The position numbers and the translations under genes were made by a program. From Rhizobium herbae (lineage in GTDB: Bacteria; Pseudomonadota; Alphaproteobacteria; Rhizobiales; Rhizobiaceae): 64,000 nucleotides of DNA. The stretch covers positions 1 to 64,000 of the forward strand of contig NZ_JAGGJV010000012.1 in assembly GCF_017873135.1 (NCBI RefSeq). The letters are read 5' to 3'. Shown piece by piece: positions 57,765-64,000 of this stretch (positions are counted from its first letter, which is position 1; each line of letters opens with the position of its first letter). Under the pieces are notes generated by a model that did no database searches, was not told the DNA's origin, and was given only the letters and a program-made list of their open reading frames with translations.

Positions 57765-59249
57765 TCACGCGGGAGTGCTTTTACCCCCGCGGTCACCCCG
57801 TCTGCTTTTGACGAGCTGGTAGATTTTCATCAGCAGTGGCCTCTCCGACAGAACCACGAACACGGTATAGAGGAGCCCGCCGATCACAGCGCCTGCGAGT
57901 ATCTGCAGGACTGGATTTGGCATGAGCGAGCCGAAGGTATCGAGCAGGTAACGAACTGCAAGCGCCATCACCAACGCCATCAGCATCGGGCGGCTGCTGA
58001 CATAGAGGCCCTTGAAGAACGGCGTCCCGTCCGCCCGGAAGACCGCCCAGGAATAGGCGATCAGCGTCACGGCATTGACGATGCAGAGCCAGATCATCGC
58101 GTCGATCAGGGTACCGGTGCTGGCGCCATAGGCAACCGCGGCGCAGGTAACGATCGCGCGAATGATGGCCGACCAGAATAGCGCCCGCCCATGCCCCACA
58201 CCCTTGAGATAGGGAATGAAGGTACTGCAGGGCGTCAGGATGCCCTTGGAAAGCGCCAGCAGCCCCAGTACCGGCCACGCATAGGCCCATTGCTGGCCGA
58301 AGAGCACGCGCATGGCCGGTTCCGCCAGGGCCCAGAGACCGAACATCATCGGCGCCAGAAGAACGGTGGTCACCTGCGTGCTGAACATCAACGCCTGTGA
58401 ACGGCGCTCCTTGTCGTCCATCATGCCGCTGAATGCCGGGAACAGAACACCCATGACGGCCGAAAGCACGACCTGGTTCGGGATGCTGGCAAACCGGTTG
58501 GCGGCCGAATAGGCGCCGGCATCGGCAAGGCCGAGATAGCGCGAGATGATCACCATCGGCGACTGGAAGGTGATGAAGTTGGCGACTTCCGAACCCATCA
58601 TGCCGAGGCTGAAGCGGCTCAAGCCGAGAACGCGCCCAGGATGGAAGACGAAACGCGGCATATAGTGCGACACGGCATAAAGGCCGCAGAGACGTACGAA
58701 GGCAGAGACGAAAAGCTGCGCCATAAGCGCCCAGACGCCCCACCCGAAAATTGCCAGCACGACGGCGACGATGGCGCCGAGCGATTCGGAGATCATGCTC
58801 CAGACGGCATCCTTGCTGAAGTTCATGCGCCGGGCGAGCAGCGAATAGGCAACGTCGCCGCCAAGCTGGAGCGGAATGAGAAAGCTCATGACTTTCAAGA
58901 GATAAGCCGCCTCCGGGGCACCCAGAAGCGTGGCGAAGAAATCCGCCCAGATGAAAAGACCAAGGGCCATCAGGCAGGAAATCGCAAGGTTTGCCCAGAA
59001 GACGGAGTGGACCGTTTCCATCTCCTCCTCGCGTTGGATGACCAGCGCGGAGGTCAGTCCTGCACCGCCGATCATGGCCAGAAACTGTACCACCGTAAGC
59101 GCCACGGCAACGGCGCCGAACTCCTCCGGCGTGAGGATACGGGCCAGAATTGGCACCGTGACAAACTTAAGCCCGAATGTACTTGTCTTGGATAAAATGC
59201 TCCAACCGACATTGCTCGTGACGGATTTGACGTTAACTGTAGGGGGCAT
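57765..59249 (-). CDS. exoT: Succinoglycan flippase ExoT (Wzx/MOP superfamily)
   Basis: A 494-residue membrane protein with about 12-14 spans, of the polysaccharide-exporter MOP family (GWSILSKTSTFGLKFVTVPILARIL, EFGAVAVALTVVQFLAMIGGAGL, GLADAGAYSAANRFASIPNQ). It moves lipid-linked repeat units, or short polymers, across the inner membrane. AGGA lies eight bases before ATG 59249. Divergent from exoW across 115 bases. Confidence 0.92.
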   Translation of the reverse strand: MPPTVNVKSVTSNVGWSILSKTSTFGLKFVTVPILARILTPEEFGAVAVALTVVQFLAMIGGAGLTSALVIQREEEMETVHSVFWANLAISCLMALGLFIWADFFATLLGAPEAAYLLKVMSFLIPLQLGGDVAYSLLARRMNFSKDAVWSMISESLGAIVAVVLAIFGWGVWALMAQLFVSAFVRLCGLYAVSHYMPRFVFHPGRVLGLSRFSLGMMGSEVANFITFQSPMVIISRYLGLADAGAYSAANRFASIPNQVVLSAVMGVLFPAFSGMMDDKERRSQALMFSTQVTTVLLAPMMFGLWALAEPAMRVLFGQQWAYAWPVLGLLALSKGILTPCSTFIPYLKGVGHGRALFWSAIIRAIVTCAAVAYGASTGTLIDAMIWLCIVNAVTLIAYSWAVFRADGTPFFKGLYVSSRPMLMALVMALAVRYLLDTFGSLMPNPVLQILAGAVIGGLLYTVFVVLSERPLLMKIYQLVKSRRGDRGGKSTPA

Positions 59250-59364
59250 GGCGTAAATCCTGTGTAGCGATGGGGAGGATCGGGGCAGGGGAGAGTGGCG
59301 CGGGAGGCGCAGCCTGAGGGAGGAGACCAGCAACATCTTCTAGACAAACCGCAAGGACGAAAAG

Positions 59365-60324
59365 ATGGCAAAATTTACGGTTATCATTCCTTACTACCAG
59401 AAACAGGCTGGAATTCTGCAACGGGCCCTGGAGTCCGTTTTCGCGCAAAGTTACCAGAATTTCGATATCATCATCGTCGATGATCAGTCGCCCTTCCCGA
59501 TCGAAGGCGACCTCGATAACCTGCCGGAGGAGCAGCGCGCGCGCATCAGCGTGATCAAGCAACCGAATGGCGGACCCGGCGGCGCGCGCAACACGGGCCT
59601 CAACAACGTCACGGCGCAAACCGATTTTGTCGCGTTCCTTGATTCCGACGATCTCTGGACGAGCGATCATCTGAAGAATGCACAGGAGACGATGACCCGC
59701 TTCAGTGCGGATTGCTATTGGGCATCGATCACCGGTGGCGACGCCTTCTACTATCACTACGACATGGCCGAACTGCAAAAGACGGAGAAGGTCACGCGGC
59801 TTTCCGAGAGCCCGCTGGTTCTCGAAATTCCGGAATTCCCCAAGGTCATGCTTCGGGATTGGAGCTTCCTGCACCTGTCCTGTATGGTCATCGGGCGAAA
59901 GCTGTTCGAGAGCGTCCGCTTCGAAGCGGAGCTTCGTCTGGCGGCGGAAGACGTTCTTTTCTTCTGCGATTGCGCCATTGCCGCCGAACGGGTCATCCTT
60001 TGCAACGAGCCAGGCGCGGTACGGGGAGAGGGCGTCAACATCTTTCACAGTATCGATAGCGATTCTCCGCAGTTTCTCTCGCAGCAGTTCAACACCTGGG
60101 TTGCGCTCGACACGATGGAAGGCCGATTTCCACGCAAAACAGCGGAAGCCGCTTCCATTCACTCCTACAAGCGTACAGCAAGGAAGCAGGCTCTCTGGAG
60201 TCAGGCGCGTTTGGTCAAGCGGCGGAAGATGCCGCAGTTCAATCTCCTTGCGCGCTGGGTCTGGCGCGATCCCAGGCTGTTGCAAAGTGTGCTTCAGCTT
60301 GCCGTCGGCAAATTATCACGTTAG
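59365..60324 (+). CDS. exoW: Succinoglycan glucosyltransferase ExoW
   Basis: A 319-residue family 2 glycosyltransferase: FTVIIPYYQKQAGILQRALESV, FDIIIVDDQSPFPIEG, GGARNTGLNNVTAQTDFVAFLDSDDLW with its DSDD metal motif. ExoW adds the outer beta-1,3-glucoses of the side chain. GGA-rich sequence precedes ATG 59365. First gene of a short plus-strand pair with exoV. Confidence 0.92.
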   Translation: MAKFTVIIPYYQKQAGILQRALESVFAQSYQNFDIIIVDDQSPFPIEGDLDNLPEEQRARISVIKQPNGGPGGARNTGLNNVTAQTDFVAFLDSDDLWTSDHLKNAQETMTRFSADCYWASITGGDAFYYHYDMAELQKTEKVTRLSESPLVLEIPEFPKVMLRDWSFLHLSCMVIGRKLFESVRFEAELRLAAEDVLFFCDCAIAAERVILCNEPGAVRGEGVNIFHSIDSDSPQFLSQQFNTWVALDTMEGRFPRKTAEAASIHSYKRTARKQALWSQARLVKRRKMPQFNLLARWVWRDPRLLQSVLQLAVGKLSR

Positions 60325-60425
60325 CCTTCGCAGGTGCAGCATTTTTTGCTGCGCCCACTGAAGCACGCGACGGCTCGGGCAGTCGTGTCTTTTCAAGTCC
60401 CTTGGCAATGCAGACGGAGATGGTC

Positions 60426-61376
60426 ATGGACCCCTACTACTGGGAATCGCAGCACGGAAACTTCGGCGACGACCTCAATCTCTGGCTATGGGATTTTTTG
60501 ATCCCGGGCTTTCGTGACGTTCACGCCGAAACCCTTCTCGTCGGTGTCGGTACGGTACTTAACCGCGTACTTCTGCCGGAAGGCAGGCATAAGCTGGTGC
60601 TCGGTAGCGGCTTCGGTTACGGCACCCTGCCGGATATGAGCGATAAAAGCGAATGGGACATTCGCTGCGTTCGCGGTCCCCTGACGGCGCAGAAGGTGGG
60701 CATTGATCCAAAACTCGGCATCATCGACCCGGCCGTCATGGTCGCCGAAATGCCCGAATTCAAAAACCAGCCGAAAAAGTACAAGAAGAGCTTCGTTCCC
60801 CATTGGGAATCGGCGGCTGCCGGCATATGGCCCATCATATGCGGAACCGTCGGCCTGCACTACATCGATCCGCGTGGCGATGCCAAGGAGGTCATTCGCG
60901 AGATCGCCCAGTCGGAGCTGATCGTCGCGGAATCGATGCACGGAGCCATTCTTGCCGATGCCTTCCGCGTGCCGTGGGTGGCGGTGACGACCTCAAGCAG
61001 CATCAACAGCTTCAAATGGAGCGACTGGGCCCAAACCGTCGGTGTAACCTATCGTCCACGTCACGTTCCGGTCTCAACCCGGGCCGAAGCGATCGCCAAG
61101 GGCGCACGTTTCTGGGGTATGGGCTTCGATAGCAAACGGCAGGCTCTGGAGGATCCGAACGCACGGCAGATCGATGGCAGCGAGACGGTCGCCGTGCGCG
61201 ACCCCAAGCAGACCTCGCTCCGCATTGCCGCAAAGCAGCTGCTCGCCGCGCCATCGGCCCTGTCGCTGTGGCAGGCGGCACGCGCCACCCCGCAACTCAG
61301 CGCCGATAATGCTCTGGCCGAGCGAAAGGAACGTTTCCTGGCGGTTATCGAGAGCGTACGCCGCGACTATCTCTAA
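60426..61376 (+). CDS. exoV: Succinoglycan ketal-pyruvate transferase ExoV
   Basis: A 316-residue polysaccharide pyruvyltransferase that attaches pyruvate from PEP to the terminal glucose. Motifs: YYWESQHGNFGDDLNLWLWD (family-typical start), CVRGPLTAQKVG, DPAVMVAEM, and the late VAESMHGAILADAFRVPW, which holds the conserved histidine. ATG 60426 with GGAG seven bases upstream is preferred over TTG 60402 and ATG 60408/60420. Confidence 0.92.
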   Translation: MDPYYWESQHGNFGDDLNLWLWDFLIPGFRDVHAETLLVGVGTVLNRVLLPEGRHKLVLGSGFGYGTLPDMSDKSEWDIRCVRGPLTAQKVGIDPKLGIIDPAVMVAEMPEFKNQPKKYKKSFVPHWESAAAGIWPIICGTVGLHYIDPRGDAKEVIREIAQSELIVAESMHGAILADAFRVPWVAVTTSSSINSFKWSDWAQTVGVTYRPRHVPVSTRAEAIAKGARFWGMGFDSKRQALEDPNARQIDGSETVAVRDPKQTSLRIAAKQLLAAPSALSLWQAARATPQLSADNALAERKERFLAVIESVRRDYL

Positions 61377-61410
61377 GCCGCGATCACACTTTGTCGCCCG
61401 TCCCCTTGCC

Positions 61411-62424
61411 TCACACGGCCGGTGATGGCGGCTGAAGGAGATAACGCAAGCCTCCAGCCCCGCCCAGAGCCACGGGGGCTGTATCGGGGCGCCTGTGAAA
61501 ACGCTCCGTCTTGTCGGCGAAAATTCCGCCGGCAATCGCCGGGATCGCGGACGGCTTGCCGAGTGCGTGCATCAAGGCGGCTTTTGAGCCGGACTGCCGC
61601 TTGATATCCAGGAATTCCCTAAGCTCGTATCGCCCGCGAATATGGCGCTCATGATGGGCGATCAGCGCTCTTGCCTGGGGCGAGAGGTCGGTCTGCGTCA
61701 GAATCGCCCTGTCGGCCTCGTAAAGGCGCTTGAGGTCGATCGTGCGGTGGCTGCTGCTCAGCGAATCGCCGCGGACGACGGCGCCATAGCCGCAGCTGTG
61801 GATGATCTTGTAGCGCGCGCCTTTGGTCAGCGCGCGGGCATAGAGGTCGTAGTCCTCGCCCAGCCGCAGGCTTTCCTGATAGCGAAGTTGGTGCGCGTCC
61901 AGAAAATCACGCCGCATCAGCGGTTTTAGAAATCCGATCTCTCCACGCCGGACGCCGCGTTTGGAGATATTGCCCTCGATGAACGCGCTGAGGTCGAGAA
62001 TGCGGGGCGCGGCGGGAAAGGTCCTCAGCGCCAGATGCGCGGTCGATGCCTTTTCCTCATCGACGAAGGCAATGTTGTCGGCGATGAAATCCCACTCCCT
62101 CTGGGACAGGAGATTGTTCAGCCGGCCCGGAAAGAAGAAATCATCGGCATCGAGGATCGCAAGTACCGGCGCCTTCGACACCGAAATGGCATGATTGCGG
62201 GCCGCCGCCGGCCCTTTGTTGATCTTGAAACTTATGATGGTCAGTCTTCCCGTGCCGTCATCCACCTGGCGGGAAACATCCGCGGTGCCGTCGCTCGATC
62301 CATCGTCAACGACGACGACTTCGGCGGTTTCAGGCTCTTTCAGCGCTGACGTGATGGCACGGCCAATCGTCTCGGCCGCATTCTTCGCGGCGATGATGAC
62401 GCAGACTTCAGCATTCGGTTTCAT
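61411..62424 (-). CDS. exoU: Succinoglycan glucosyltransferase ExoU
   Basis: A 337-residue family 2 glycosyltransferase: VCVIIAAKNAAETIGRAITSAL, VVVVDDGSSDGTADVSRQV, GPAAARNHAISVSKAPVLAILDADDFF with the DADD metal motif, and LRLGEDYDLYARAL. ExoU adds the sixth sugar, a beta-1,6-glucose. It converges with exoV with 34 bases between stops, and is read in the same direction as exoX. Confidence 0.91.
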   Translation of the reverse strand: MKPNAEVCVIIAAKNAAETIGRAITSALKEPETAEVVVVDDGSSDGTADVSRQVDDGTGRLTIISFKINKGPAAARNHAISVSKAPVLAILDADDFFFPGRLNNLLSQREWDFIADNIAFVDEEKASTAHLALRTFPAAPRILDLSAFIEGNISKRGVRRGEIGFLKPLMRRDFLDAHQLRYQESLRLGEDYDLYARALTKGARYKIIHSCGYGAVVRGDSLSSSHRTIDLKRLYEADRAILTQTDLSPQARALIAHHERHIRGRYELREFLDIKRQSGSKAALMHALGKPSAIPAIAGGIFADKTERFHRRPDTAPVALGGAGGLRYLLQPPSPAV

Positions 62425-62585
62425 GATCGCATTCCTCTATCGCTGTCATGCCGAACCTAGGTCGGCTTTCAACGCGCGGCAAGGCACGATGTTGCATGTG
62501 CGAAGAGTTGGCGAATGTCCCGTACAATGGCAAAGGCGATCGGATCAGAAAAAATCAGACAGCCAGAGACGATTTAAAAACGCAT

Positions 62586-62873
62586 TCAGGAGTTGAAATG
62601 GCCGGGATTGTTGCGGACATGGAGGGCCTTCGGCTCCTTGTCGTCAGCAGCCGATGCGGAAATCGACGTCTGACCTTGCATCACATTGCGGCGATCCTTG
62701 GCTTCTTTTGTCACCAGAACCAGAACAGCAACGAAATATCCGGCCTGCAAAAGGACCGCGCAGACAAGTGTCTGCCAGGCTGTCGTCCAGACCGACCCAG
62801 TCAGGATCAAGGTCACGATGGCAAAAACGCTCAGTGCCCCGATCATGCTGATGAAAACACGCGGTGCAAACAT
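62586..62873 (-). CDS. exoX: Exopolysaccharide production repressor ExoX
   Basis: A 95-residue small inner-membrane protein starting MFAPRVFISMIGALSVFAIVTLI, with two membrane spans (about residues 5-27 and 34-55, WQTLVCAVLLQAGYFVAVLVLV) and a charged cytoplasmic tail. In Sinorhizobium ExoX post-translationally inhibits succinoglycan synthesis, balanced by ExoY dosage; it is divergent from exoY there as here. GAGGG lies eight bases before ATG 62873; the 36-residue longer frame is not family-typical. Confidence 0.88.
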   Translation of the reverse strand: MFAPRVFISMIGALSVFAIVTLILTGSVWTTAWQTLVCAVLLQAGYFVAVLVLVTKEAKDRRNVMQGQTSISASAADDKEPKALHVRNNPGHFNS

Positions 62874-63314
62874 CAAAGCGCCCTCAAGGCTATGTCTTGA
62901 TTTGCAGACATCATGGAAAAAGCCACCTTCTCCTCTTAGGCTATTATTAACATATCGAACATGCTTTGCGGTTTCAACCACCGTCGAAACAAGAATGTTT
63001 CAATATGGGTACGTCGTTTACCGCATGAATTCTTAGCCCGCGTTTAAATTCATCTGTCGATTGCGCGACAATCGGTAACATTTTTGGTGCAGTCGCCACG
63101 GCAACGTTGCAGCCGGCCCTACCGCGACTGTCGAATTGTGATGCGAACGCAATCGAATATAAACCGCATCGGATTCGGCCATATTTCGAAGGTGCATCGC
63201 CTTATATGGCGCAACCGGGGCGTCTCGTCGCGGCGGTCTCAATCATTAGGTCGCCATAAACACGCCTTCGCGATCAACTTTTGTTACAAAATTAGCGATC
63301 ATTAATAAAAAACT

Positions 63315-63345
63315 GTGCAGTGCAAAAAAAATGGTGCGGTGCAAA
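63315..63345. repeat. Direct repeats GTGCNGTGCAAA
   Basis: GTGCAGTGCAAA (63315-63326) and GTGCGGTGCAAA (63334-63345) are 19 bases apart, one base different, within A/T runs. Candidate regulator sites, upstream of exoY. Confidence 0.55.
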
Positions 63346-63375
63346 CTTTTTACACTCTCAAAAGGAAGTGACGTA

Positions 63376-63391
63376 TATAATCGATATTATA
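63376..63391. repeat. Inverted repeat TATAAT-CGAT-ATTATA
   Basis: Perfect 6-bp arms with a four-base spacer in an AT-rich zone. It could be a regulator site or simply promoter AT richness. Confidence 0.4.
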
Positions 63392-63467
63392 AGAGGTATT
63401 AAATATATAATCCGACCTAATTCGATTTAAAAGATGATTATGTCTACATCGCCCTCTCCGGATTCTG

Positions 63468-63487
63468 GGTAAAATTCGTATTTTACC
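63468..63487. repeat. Inverted repeat GGTAAAAT-TCGT-ATTTTACC
   Basis: A perfect 8-bp inverted repeat with a four-base loop, about 230 bases before exoY. It could be an operator or an RNA hairpin in a long leader. Confidence 0.6.
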
Positions 63488-63640
63488 GAGTTTGCATTTA
63501 GGTGGCATGGAGACGATCGGCGATCGTTTGAATTAATAATTGTGTTTTTGATTCTCAGCTTGGCCCCGCGTCCGCCGATATGGAGGGGGAGGGCTAATCC
63601 TTGCCTTTAAAAATCAAATTCTGCCTCTACACTCTCACAT

Positions 63641-63662
63641 GCAATTGAACCGCAATTGAACC
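63641..63662. repeat. Tandem 11-bp repeat GCAATTGAACC x2
   Basis: Two exact adjacent copies (63641-63651, 63652-63662), one helical turn apart, each containing the CAATTG palindrome, 54-75 bases before exoY. A likely cooperative binding site. Confidence 0.6.
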
Positions 63663-63715
63663 CATGTGCCCTCAGGGGACCCGACCAATCGCCAACCCAA
63701 ATGGAGTTATCTCCC

Positions 63716-64000
63716 ATGAAGTCTGCGACTCGATCGGCAAGCTCGCCGTATTTTACGAACATCGAATCCGGGGGACACCGGCCGATAGGGGGAATATCAA
63801 AAAGGGGCTTCGATATCTTTGCCGCATCATTGGCGCTTATCTTTTTCAGCCCGCTCTTTCTGCTTCTCATGGCGCTGGTGAAGTTTTCCGATGGTGGCAA
63901 GGTGTTTTATGGACATCGTCGCGTCGGCCATAATGGCCGCTTCTTCCATTGCCTCAAGTTCCGGACAATGGCGCCGGACGCCGACAGGATATTGCAAGAC
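63716..64000 (+). CDS. exoY: Undecaprenyl-phosphate galactose phosphotransferase ExoY, N-terminal part
   Basis: Ninety-five codons of a sugar-lipid transferase that begins succinoglycan synthesis by moving galactose-1-phosphate to undecaprenyl phosphate. Visible are RPIGGISKRGFDIFAASLAL, the membrane segment FFSPLFLLLMALV, then FYGHRRVGHNGRFFHCLKFRTM, the conserved bacterial sugar transferase motif. The rest lies beyond the window. ATG 63716 (GGAG nine bases upstream) is used; ATG 63701 is in frame. Divergent from its antagonist exoX. Confidence 0.93.
   Translation, partial: MKSATRSASSPYFTNIESGGHRPIGGISKRGFDIFAASLALIFFSPLFLLLMALVKFSDGGKVFYGHRRVGHNGRFFHCLKFRTMAPDADRILQD

Larger units (their letters stand above)
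62874..63715. promoter_or_regulatory. Long AT-rich divergent exoX-exoY regulatory region
   Basis: An 842-base non-coding gap whose right half (63250-63640) is markedly AT-rich. It contains several short repeats listed separately. In Sinorhizobium the exoX-exoY region integrates MucR, ExoS/ChvI and other inputs, so this is probably the main control point of the cluster. Confidence 0.65.

Overview
The window looks like a chromosomal or large-replicon segment from a member of the Rhizobiaceae (Rhizobium/Agrobacterium/Neorhizobium/Sinorhizobium group). The reasons are a succinoglycan exo cluster in near-Sinorhizobium order, a bioBFDAZ biotin operon with a BioR-type regulator and its TTATMKATAA operators, a thiCOSGE operon under a TPP riboswitch, and many GC-rich CUT1 sugar transporters. 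Species cannot be fixed from the sequence alone.

Positions 1-4.3 kb look like the end of an integrated genomic island. They hold a partial RTX/calcium-binding exoprotein, a small secreted protein, a gene-poor stretch and a helix-turn-helix replication-type protein. That protein's gene contains three iteron-like repeats next to an AT tract, an arrangement like the phage lambda origin inside gene O. The island ends at a 49-bp 3' fragment of tRNA-Phe(GAA), which reads as an att scar; the intact tRNA gene should lie left of the window. Just outside are a DUF2971 protein and a small membrane protein.

Positions 6.3-31.5 kb hold metabolic and regulatory genes. A DUF5939/class III cyclase is followed by an alpha-L-rhamnosidase plus ABC transporter operon with a divergent LacI regulator and a perfect inverted-repeat operator. 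A second ABC operon carries a GH42 beta-galactosidase, a natural Gfo/Idh/MocA-aldo/keto reductase fusion, a second Gfo/Idh/MocA enzyme and a ThuA-like protein, with a divergent ROK regulator. Then come a diaminopropionate ammonia-lyase/M20 hydrolase pair with a divergent Lrp regulator, an Ogt methyltransferase and a DUF992 secreted protein.

Positions 31.6-47.3 kb hold cofactor genes. An ABCD-type exporter with a degenerate nucleotide-binding domain is followed by thiC-O-S-G-E-D (minus strand, TPP riboswitch), then bioR and bioB-F-D-A-Z (plus strand), then a GntR/aminotransferase divergent pair.

Positions 47.6-64 kb hold the succinoglycan cluster: exoP, N, O, M, A, L, K, H and T on minus, exoW and exoV on plus, exoU and exoX on minus, and the start of exoY on plus. 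exoH and exoK share one uninterrupted reading frame. The 842-bp exoX-exoY gap is AT-rich and full of short repeats. Together these genes build, modify, polymerise and export an octasaccharide-repeat polysaccharide.
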